A stretch of DNA of 16,687 nucleotides, from the NCBI GenBank assembly GCA_021734825.1, contig JAIPIE010000010.1, positions 1-16,687 of the forward strand, written 5' to 3'. Of the stretch, positions 1 to 5,917 are shown one piece after another (position 1 is the first letter of the stretch; each line of letters begins with the position of its first letter). A program made the position numbers and the translations under genes. The stretch comes from Patescibacteria group bacterium. Lineage in GTDB: Bacteria; Patescibacteriota; Patescibacteriia; Patescibacteriales; UBA12465. The notes under the pieces were generated by a model that was not told the DNA's origin, made no database searches, and worked only from the letters and a program-made list of their open reading frames with translations.

Positions 1-143
1 TTAATTTTGATATTTAGGATTAATGTTAGCACATATCCTAATATAGAAAGCCACCAGCCAAATATACTGGAAATGGCTAAAAAATATTTTGACAACATTA
101 ATGCTGTCGCTGAAGCTGTTTCCAGATACCGCAGGTTTCTCAT
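1..143 (-). CDS. Small integral membrane protein, N-terminal part (runs off left edge)
   Basis: The minus strand is open from an ATG at 143 to the window edge, giving 47 residues. It begins MRNLRYLETASATALMLSKY and continues with a hydrophobic stretch containing FGWWLSILGY and LTLILN. This pattern of a short charged start followed by two closely spaced membrane segments resembles small three-helix membrane proteins of PnuC-like type, but too little is present to name a family. Support for this strand comes from a near-consensus promoter placed about 40 nt upstream of the ATG. No Shine-Dalgarno sequence is visible before the start. The plus strand is also open here (1-183), but it has no start codon or signals of its own. 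The function is unknown. Confidence 0.6.
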   Translation of the reverse strand, partial: MRNLRYLETASATALMLSKYFLAISSIFGWWLSILGYVLTLILNIKI

Positions 144-189
144 TTTTATTCAGTTTTTAAATGACTTAGCCAATATCGGCTAATAAATC

Positions 190-218
190 ATCATAGCACA
201 TTTTAAGAAATAAGTCAA
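190..218 (-). promoter_or_regulatory. Sigma70-type promoter for the left-edge membrane protein
   Basis: Read on the minus strand, a -35 box TTGACT (213-218) and a -10 box TATGAT (190-195) are separated by exactly 17 nt. A TGC immediately upstream of the -10 makes it an extended -10. The predicted start is near 183, giving a leader of about 40 nt before the ATG at 143. This is one of the two best promoters in the window. Confidence 0.7.
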
Positions 219-245
219 TGGCTACAATAAAACCTGAAAGTAAGT

Positions 246-251
246 TATAAT
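246..251 (+). promoter_or_regulatory. -10 box (TATAAT) just upstream of rmuC
   Basis: A perfect TATAAT lies 7 nt before the rmuC ATG at 259. Transcription starting at the usual distance would begin at or next to the ATG, giving a leaderless mRNA. No good -35 box is present 16-18 nt upstream. A second, weaker candidate is TACAAT at 223-228, which would give a leader of about 24 nt. Confidence 0.35.
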
Positions 252-258
252 AAAATAT

Positions 259-1380
259 ATGAATACTACAATTTTAATCACAATTTTTAGCTTAATTCTA
301 TTAGCTTTTATCGCGGTTATTTTTCTATTATTAAAGAAAAAGAACCCTTTAGCTGATGCTCAGGCTGTTGCCACTTTAGAGCGCTTGGCGCAGCAATCGG
401 AGAAACTCTCACAGCTGGCAACTCAGAACACGGAAATGCGCCAAGAGTTAGATAAAAAATTAAGCGAAACTCATCGCGCTAGCCAGGGTCAATTTGCTCA
501 GACGACTAAGGTGATTCAAGATATCACTGGACAGTCAGCGAAATTGATTGCCGATGTTACCGAAAAGCTGGCAAAGCTAGATGAAACCAATAAACAAGTG
601 GTTAATTTTTCTTCGCAGCTACAGAGTCTGCAGGACATTTTGAAGAACCCTAAGCAACGCGGTGTCTTAGGAGAATATTATTTAGAAGAAACTTTGAAAA
701 ATGTGTTACCGCCTAAGTCTTATGCTTTGCAGTATTCGCTTGGTAAGAATGAAAAAACTGGTAAAGAATTAATTGTTGATGCCGTTGTTTTTGTTAAAGA
801 TAAAATTATTCCCATTGATGCCAAATTTTCTTTGGAAAATTATGAACGCTTATTAAATACCAGTGAACCGGAAGCACGCAAAAAAATTGAAGCTCAATTT
901 AAACAAGATTTAAAAAATCGTATTGATGAAACGGCTAAATATGTCTTACCGGAGAAGGGTACCTTGGAATTTGCTTTTATGTTTATTCCTTCGGAGGCAA
1001 TTTATTACGATTTACTCGTTAATTCCGTCGGAGCAGTTAAAGTAAATACGCGCGATTTAATTGAATATGCTTTTCGTGATAAAAAAGTTATTATTGTTTC
1101 TCCTACTTCCTTCCTTGCCTACTTACAAACAGTTTTACAAGGCTTAAAGGCCATGCAGATTGAAGAAAGCGCCAAGGAAATTAAAAAGAATATTGAAAAA
1201 CTTGGCCGACATATGTTAAGTTATGATGATTTTTTGCAAAAGCTCGGTGGGAGCCTCTCAACTTCCATTAGCCATTACAATAACGCCTATCATGAGTTTA
1301 AGAAAATTGATAAAGATGTAATTAAAATTACCGGCGGCGAAAGCAAAATTGAACCGATATCGCTAGAGCGACCAAAATAA
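259..1380 (+). CDS. rmuC: RmuC family DNA recombination protein
   Basis: RmuC proteins are membrane-anchored, nuclease-fold proteins; in E. coli RmuC limits rearrangements at short inverted repeats. The 373 residues show one N-terminal membrane helix (about 4-26), then a long Gln/Lys/Glu-rich coiled coil (about 35-130), then the RmuC core. The core has RGVLGEYYLEE (134-144), a VDAVV strand with D174, and IPIDAKF (185-191) with D187 and K189, matching the acidic/lysine pattern of PD-(D/E)XK-type folds. Further family blocks are FMFIPSEA and VSPTSFLAYL. The length is on the short side for the family. No Shine-Dalgarno sequence precedes the ATG. The stop codon overlaps the next start by one base (TAATG), so it probably heads a three-gene transcript. 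The family assignment is secure; the cellular role is inferred by homology. Confidence 0.93.
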   Translation: MNTTILITIFSLILLAFIAVIFLLLKKKNPLADAQAVATLERLAQQSEKLSQLATQNTEMRQELDKKLSETHRASQGQFAQTTKVIQDITGQSAKLIADVTEKLAKLDETNKQVVNFSSQLQSLQDILKNPKQRGVLGEYYLEETLKNVLPPKSYALQYSLGKNEKTGKELIVDAVVFVKDKIIPIDAKFSLENYERLLNTSEPEARKKIEAQFKQDLKNRIDETAKYVLPEKGTLEFAFMFIPSEAIYYDLLVNSVGAVKVNTRDLIEYAFRDKKVIIVSPTSFLAYLQTVLQGLKAMQIEESAKEIKKNIEKLGRHMLSYDDFLQKLGGSLSTSISHYNNAYHEFKKIDKDVIKITGGESKIEPISLERPK

Positions 1381-2330
1381 TGTCTATGGCGGATAAACTG
1401 GATAATCTCAGTGAGTTGTCCGAGGCAATAATTAAGATTGTCGTTTTTTTTGATTTGTTTTCCTATCCCTTGACCGCCTACGAAATGTGGCGTTATTTAA
1501 GTGTATCAGTTGAATTTGAAGAGCTCAATCCGGAAATAAAAAAGTTAATTGAGATTGGTCAATTGGAGGAAAAACAAGGCTTCTATTTTTTACCCGGGCA
1601 AGAAGCCTTAATCAATATTCGTAAACAGCGTTATCATTATACTAATCGTAAATTGAAAATCGCTCGTCGAGCGGTGCGACTTTTCCGCCTCTTACCAACA
1701 GTGCGCTTAGTTGCTTTAAGTAATTTAATCGGGCGTCATAATCTCCGTGATGGTAGCGATATTGATATTTTTATTATTGCTAAAGAAAATCGCATTTGGC
1801 TCACACGTTTATTCTGTGCAGGCTTAATGAAGATATTAAGACAACGTCCGACACCAAGTAAGAAAAGAGATAAAATTTGTTTAAGTTTTTATATTGATAC
1901 CGCTCACCTAGATTTAAGTGGCATGACTACTGGTCCCGATGATCAATATTTTTATTTTTGGTTGGCTGGGTTATATACTCTTTATGATCGGGGGGCCTAC
2001 CATCATCAGTTAATATCAGATAATGTTTGGCTGAAAAATTATTTGCCTAATGGTGATTTTATGCTTAGTAATCAATCTTATCGTGAATCACCACGCTCTT
2101 GGTATAGGCCTCATTTTGTAGTTAAGGCTTGGCGTAGTTTTGGTGATTTTTTAGAAAAATGGGCCGAGTCTTTGCAAATGACGATTATGCCTTTGGCTCT
2201 AAAGAAAAAGGCAAATCTTGACTCTCGGGTAATTATTAAAGCGGGAGTTTTAAAATTATATTTACTTGATCGGCGGCAAGAATTTGAACGTCGTTATCAA
2301 GAGCGGTTAAGACGATTATTTAATGAATAA
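1380..2330 (+). CDS. Winged-helix plus nucleotidyltransferase-like protein with altered GS motif
   Basis: This 316-residue protein has two visible parts. Residues about 15-80 (VVFFDLFSYPLTAYEMWRYL onward) look like a winged helix-turn-helix. Residues about 105-180 look like a pol-beta-type nucleotidyltransferase: DGSDIDIFII carries the D127/D129 metal-binding pair, and D173 in SFYID could be the third acid. The usual glycine-serine before the acid pair is replaced by N115-L116 in ALSNLIGRH, so catalysis cannot be assumed. I recall similar proteins, with a start like FDxFxYPLT, from other Candidate Phyla Radiation genomes, but I know of no characterised member. The C-terminus is rich in Arg, Lys and Trp. 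The start overlaps the rmuC stop by 1 nt; an alternative ATG lies two codons later. It overlaps the next gene by 8 nt. Substrate and function are unknown. Confidence 0.7.
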   Translation: MSMADKLDNLSELSEAIIKIVVFFDLFSYPLTAYEMWRYLSVSVEFEELNPEIKKLIEIGQLEEKQGFYFLPGQEALINIRKQRYHYTNRKLKIARRAVRLFRLLPTVRLVALSNLIGRHNLRDGSDIDIFIIAKENRIWLTRLFCAGLMKILRQRPTPSKKRDKICLSFYIDTAHLDLSGMTTGPDDQYFYFWLAGLYTLYDRGAYHHQLISDNVWLKNYLPNGDFMLSNQSYRESPRSWYRPHFVVKAWRSFGDFLEKWAESLQMTIMPLALKKKANLDSRVIIKAGVLKLYLLDRRQEFERRYQERLRRLFNE

Positions 2331-3579
2331 AAATTTGTGGCAACAGGCCGGTTTAGCTGCTTTGTGTTTAACAGTCTTTACCCTGCCTTGGCAAACAAAA
2401 TTAATATTACGGGCAGCGAGTAGTAATTATTGGGAAATTTCCATATTTGCGGCCTTTGTTTTTTTATATTTAAGTTTGTTTCTCTTATTACCCAGCGGTT
2501 TGTTATCTTTGAATTTTTGGAAAGAAACACCTTTAAAGATAAAAATTGTATCTTTCATTTTTTTACTCTCTGCTTTAATTTCAGTGTTTATATCTAGTGA
2601 TTATTTACTTGCTGGTTTTCGTTTTTTGTTGTTACTTAGCGCTTTTGTTTTCTATTATATTTTAAAACAACTTTCGCCTTTTTGGCGTCGGCGACTACTT
2701 ATCATTTTTCTTATTAGCTTGGGGCTGCAAGCTTTAATCGGCATTACTCAATTTTTAACGCAAACTTCTTTGGCTAGCACTTACTTGGGCATGGCTTATC
2801 ATGGTGCTGGCGATCTTGGTGCGATTGTGATTGAAACGGTATCTGGCCGTTGGTTGCGTGCTTATGGCGCTAGTGATCATCCTAATATTTTTGGTGGACT
2901 AATGGTTTTAGCTTCGCTTATTAGCGCTTATCTATTTTTTAATGAGGAAGAATCCAAATTACGAGCCTATGCCTTAGGTTCTTACGTCTTATTTCTAATC
3001 GCTGGGCTGTTTTCTTTTTCACGCTCCGCCATACTCGCCTTATTTATCGGCTTACTTCTGTTAATTTGGCAGAATTGGCGGAAGCGCTATCAGAAGCTAC
3101 GACCAGCTGCAGCCTTGTTAGTACTTTCTATTTTCATTTTGTCTTTATTTGCCGCACAGTATAGCGATTTAATCTGGGCACGTGCCCAAACAAGTAGTCG
3201 ATTAGAACATATTTCCTTAAGCGAAAGGCAGACCTATAACGAACGAGCTTGGCAAGATTTGAAGGAGACTCCGTTTTTTGGTCTTGGCTTAGGGGTGTCA
3301 CCGGAGTTTGATTATCGGCAGGACTTCGCTCGCAGTCAAGCACAGGCGGTTTGGAATTATCAACCAGCGCATAATTATTGGTTGCTTGCGGCCGTTGAGG
3401 GAGGAATATTTTTTCTGTCAGCCCTGATATTATTATGGTTTTTTGTCTACAAAAAAAGTCGGGAACGCCGACTTGTAGCCATATTTGTTGCTTTATTTAT
3501 TTTAACTTTATTTGATCACTGGCTTTTCAGCTTGCCTTTGGCAGTTTTATGGTTAGCTTTCTTTTTCGTTTTAATATAA
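2323..3579 (+). CDS. O-antigen ligase / Wzy-type polytopic membrane protein
   Basis: The 418 residues form roughly ten or more hydrophobic segments. The family is recognised from HPN (186-188), the FSFSRSA block (230-236), the periplasmic-loop stretch ERAWQDLKETPFFGLGLG (307-324) and PAHNYWLLAAVEGG (348-361), with the conserved HN and EGG. This is the O-antigen ligase/polymerase-like (Wzy_C) superfamily, whose members join lipid-linked glycans to acceptors or polymerise them on the outer face of the cytoplasmic membrane. Ligase and polymerase cannot be told apart from sequence, and members that glycosylate proteins also exist. The start ATG sits inside the end of the preceding gene (8-nt overlap), which suggests translational coupling. 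The 3' end overlaps a convergent gene on the other strand by 64 nt. Confidence 0.82.
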   Translation: MNKNLWQQAGLAALCLTVFTLPWQTKLILRAASSNYWEISIFAAFVFLYLSLFLLLPSGLLSLNFWKETPLKIKIVSFIFLLSALISVFISSDYLLAGFRFLLLLSAFVFYYILKQLSPFWRRRLLIIFLISLGLQALIGITQFLTQTSLASTYLGMAYHGAGDLGAIVIETVSGRWLRAYGASDHPNIFGGLMVLASLISAYLFFNEEESKLRAYALGSYVLFLIAGLFSFSRSAILALFIGLLLLIWQNWRKRYQKLRPAAALLVLSIFILSLFAAQYSDLIWARAQTSSRLEHISLSERQTYNERAWQDLKETPFFGLGLGVSPEFDYRQDFARSQAQAVWNYQPAHNYWLLAAVEGGIFFLSALILLWFFVYKKSRERRLVAIFVALFILTLFDHWLFSLPLAVLWLAFFFVLI

Positions 3580-3818
3580 TAATTTTTTTGCAGTAAAACT
3601 AAATCAGCTTCCAGATTTTTAAACGCTTTATTTATTAAATTTTTTTCGCCCGCTGGGGCCTTTTTTATTTGTTCAACTAATTGTTCTCGGAGGAGATGAA
3701 CAAGTGTGGCGGCCGTGCCAAAATAGTCGTCATTTTCCACGTGAAACTTAACGCTGTTAACGTCTTTAAGAATTTTTACACTAGAACGAATCCGATACTT
3801 TTTAGCTAAAGATGTCAT
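3516..3818 (-). CDS. Conserved-looking small protein of unknown function, coupled to radC
   Basis: A 100-residue soluble protein starts at the TAATG junction with the radC stop, which argues that it is a real, translationally coupled gene. Residues about 8-50 look like a compact domain (YRIRSSVKILKDVNSVKF, then VENDDYFGTAATLVHLLREQ). The rest is helical and basic. The last 20 or so residues (KTKKKANHKTAKGKLK region) lie in the 64-nt overlap with the ligase gene. Their Lys-richness is at least partly the complement of that gene's Phe-rich membrane codons, so the tail may carry little function of its own. It stops with TGA, one of only two in the window. I recognise no family; an acidic/aromatic core next to RadC could suggest a partner in DNA processing, but that is a guess. 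Confidence 0.68.
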   Translation of the reverse strand: MTSLAKKYRIRSSVKILKDVNSVKFHVENDDYFGTAATLVHLLREQLVEQIKKAPAGEKNLINKAFKNLEADLVLLQKNYYIKTKKKANHKTAKGKLKSQ

Positions 3819-4534
3819 TAAATGATACTTAAAAATTTGTTATTACCGATGATTAAGTGATCCAGTATTTCAATGTCTAAAATTTTGGCGGCGGCTAAGA
3901 GTTTGTCAGTAATTTCGGTATCGGCTCGACTGGCTTTGATGGTCCCAGAAGGATGATTATGGGCGATAATAAGAGCAGTTGCTCCGTATTCTAAAGCTGG
4001 TCTAAACACTTCGCGCACATGCACTAAGGAAGCATCGATAGTCCCAATAGAAATAACTTCGTCATGGATAAGTTGATAGTGATTATTCAAATATAGACCA
4101 CGAAATTGTTCTTTTTTTAAGCCCCCCATTTCTTTTAAGTGATTGAAGGCTTGAGTCGCATTACGAATAGTGATGAAGCCACCGGATTTTTTTTGAAACA
4201 AGCGTCTGCCTAGCTCAAAACAAGCCACAATTTGGCAAGCTTTTGTTTGTGGGATGTTTAAGTCTTTGGCTATAGTTATAGGATTTTTTTGAGTGGCAAT
4301 AGCCTTTTCTCCATATTCGCGCAAGAGTCGCGAAGCCATGGAGAAAACTTCTTCTTTTTTTGTGCCGACGCCCAAAACAACCGCCAGTAATTCAGCCAAA
4401 CTTAAAGAGCCAACACCGTCAAGAATCATTTTTTCACGAGGCTTTTCATGTTCCGACATCTCTCGTACTTTTTTAATTTTATAGGCTTGACCGTGCTCTA
4501 AGGGCGTGGACATCTTTTTTAATTTATAGGGCAT
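3818..4534 (-). CDS. radC: RadC-like JAB/MPN domain protein
   Basis: RadC proteins combine a helix-hairpin-helix-like N-terminal region with a JAB/MPN metalloprotease-like domain; despite the name, the biochemical role is unsettled. Numbering from the chosen start, the N-terminal part has HEKPREKMI (29-37), the family's (E)RPREK block, and KACQIVACFELGRRL (98-112). The JAMM centre is E175 (HVREVF), HNHPSG (192-197) and D205 (SRADTE), so the metal ligands are intact. The frame stays open to an ATG at 4573, but that codon lies inside a TATAAT with TG extension that looks like this gene's own -10. The next ATG, at 4534, is therefore preferred and gives 238 residues, close to family length; ATG 4513 is a third option. 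Its stop overlaps the following small gene (TAATG). Confidence 0.9.
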   Translation of the reverse strand: MPYKLKKMSTPLEHGQAYKIKKVREMSEHEKPREKMILDGVGSLSLAELLAVVLGVGTKKEEVFSMASRLLREYGEKAIATQKNPITIAKDLNIPQTKACQIVACFELGRRLFQKKSGGFITIRNATQAFNHLKEMGGLKKEQFRGLYLNNHYQLIHDEVISIGTIDASLVHVREVFRPALEYGATALIIAHNHPSGTIKASRADTEITDKLLAAAKILDIEILDHLIIGNNKFLSII

Positions 4535-4571
4535 ATGGTTAAAAAAATTATTCTTTATGTCTTCGCTTTCC

Positions 4572-4580
4572 ATTATAACA
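4572..4580 (-). promoter_or_regulatory. Extended -10 promoter for radC
   Basis: On the minus strand this reads TGTTATAAT, a perfect -10 hexamer with a TG one base upstream. The region 17 nt further up (4595-4600, TTTTAA on this strand) is a poor -35. The predicted transcript start is near 4565, just inside the longest radC reading frame, which rules out the 4573 start for this transcript. Confidence 0.5.
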
Positions 4581-4600
4581 GAGATATGTTAAATTTAAAA

Positions 4601-4606
4601 TATAAT
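4601..4606 (+). promoter_or_regulatory. -10 box for the M16 peptidase gene
   Basis: TATAAT in an A/T-rich stretch, with no convincing -35. The predicted start is near 4613, leaving only about 12 nt before the ATG at 4625. It stands back to back with the radC promoter, so the two transcripts diverge from a region of about 50 bp. Confidence 0.45.
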
Positions 4607-4624
4607 ATTAACTACATTCTTGTT

Positions 4625-5899
4625 ATGTTTAAATACAAAAAATCAATTTTAAAGAATAAAATTCCCCTAATATTAGTGCCTATGGCCGGAGTAAAGACGG
4701 CTACGGCCTTGATAATGGTAAAAACGGGCTCTAAATATGAGAACCGAGCTGAAAGCGGACTTTCTCATTTTTTGGAACACATGTTTTTTAAGGGTACCAA
4801 GCGTCGACCGGACACTTTAACCTTGTCGGCCGAGCTTGATGTTTTAGGGGGCGAGTATAATGCTTTTACATCTAAAGAGTATACCGGTTATTTTGTAAAA
4901 GTAGCGGAAGGCAAATTGACGCAGGCTTTAGATATTTTGGGCGATATGTTGACTGACTCTAAGTTTGAGGCAGTGGAAATTGAGCGAGAAAAAGGAGTAA
5001 TTATTGAAGAGTTGAATATGTATGAAGATAATCCTTTAATGCATATTGAAGATGTGCTTGAAACCTGTCTTTATGGTGATACACCAGCCGGTTGGGACAC
5101 CATTGGTACCAAGAAAAATATCCAGTCATTTAAACGAGCTGATTTTTTACGCTACTTTAATCGTCAATATGGTGCTCAAAGTATTAAAGTTATTTTAAGT
5201 GGTGCCATTAAAGAAGCTGATCAGAAGCAAGCTCGTCAAATTTTTGGCAATATCAAGCGTAATAAATGGCAAGATAAAATTACGGTTAAAGAAAAGCAAA
5301 CGAAGCCGACGCTTAGAAGTGTATTTAAGTCCACTGATCAAGTTAATCTATCCTTGGCAGTTAGGGCAGTGCCGGTTGGGCATCCGCAAGAGTTAGCTTT
5401 AAAAATGTTAAGTGTGATTTTGGGTGGATCTATGAGTTCGCGCTTGTTTATTTCTTTACGCGAACGTTCAGGCCTGGCTTATTACGTGAAAACGTCAACA
5501 GAATTTTATTCCGATTCTGGTTATTTAACTACTCAGGCTGGCGTACCAAAAGATAAGGCGGAGGCGGCGGTAGCGATAATATTAGCTGAATATCGCCGCA
5601 TTGCCAGTGAAGATGTGAACGCGGAAGAATTGGCGCGAGCTAAAGATTTAATGTCGGGACGATTACTTATGCAATTAGAAACAAGCGATGATGTCGCTAG
5701 CTGGTACGGTCGTCAGACAATCTTACGTGATAAATTTATTGAACCAGCTGAATTGAACAAGCGTTTGCGGGCCTTAACAACAAAAGATATTCGTCAAGCG
5801 GCTGAGCTAGTAATGAAAGATAAGAATTTAAACTTGGCTCTTATCGGACCGCTTAAAGAAGCAGGCAATAAGCGCTTGTTAAAAATGTTAAAACTGTAG
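4625..5899 (+). CDS. M16 family zinc peptidase (pitrilysin / processing-peptidase type)
   Basis: M16 peptidases cut peptides inside a clam-shell built of two related halves. From the start chosen here the protein has 424 residues, the usual single-unit size (like mitochondrial processing peptidase beta or bacterial YmxG). The inverted zinc motif HFLEH is at 48-52, and the third ligand is E128 in VIIEEL, 76 residues after the second histidine. The C-terminal half carries LRERSGLAYYV followed by an acidic/aromatic block, containing the conserved Arg and Tyr that contact substrate. The reading frame is open for 30 more codons upstream (from 4535), but that stretch overlaps the radC 5' end and both promoters and is not family-like, so ATG 4625 is preferred. 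No signal peptide is seen, so a cytoplasmic role is likely. No Shine-Dalgarno sequence is present. Confidence 0.92.
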   Translation: MFKYKKSILKNKIPLILVPMAGVKTATALIMVKTGSKYENRAESGLSHFLEHMFFKGTKRRPDTLTLSAELDVLGGEYNAFTSKEYTGYFVKVAEGKLTQALDILGDMLTDSKFEAVEIEREKGVIIEELNMYEDNPLMHIEDVLETCLYGDTPAGWDTIGTKKNIQSFKRADFLRYFNRQYGAQSIKVILSGAIKEADQKQARQIFGNIKRNKWQDKITVKEKQTKPTLRSVFKSTDQVNLSLAVRAVPVGHPQELALKMLSVILGGSMSSRLFISLRERSGLAYYVKTSTEFYSDSGYLTTQAGVPKDKAEAAVAIILAEYRRIASEDVNAEELARAKDLMSGRLLMQLETSDDVASWYGRQTILRDKFIEPAELNKRLRALTTKDIRQAAELVMKDKNLNLALIGPLKEAGNKRLLKMLKL

Positions 5900-5917
5900 C
5901 TCTAGAGATATTTTTGT

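Noticed and set aside
1..183. Plus-strand open frame of 60 codons ending in TAA at 181-183
   Set aside because: It has no start within the window and unremarkable composition. The minus strand has a strong promoter, an ATG and clear membrane segments over the same bases. It remains possible only if sequence to the left shows a gene end.
3134..3343. Minus-strand 69-codon frame inside the O-antigen-ligase-like gene
   Set aside because: It is the complement of conserved family blocks, with no signals of its own.
4293..4484. Plus-strand 63-codon frame inside radC
   Set aside because: It lies wholly opposite a well-recognised gene and has no family features or initiation signals.
4535..4624. Thirty extra N-terminal codons on the M16 peptidase
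   Set aside because: They overlap radC and both promoters, do not look like M16 sequence, and would lie upstream of the predicted transcript start.
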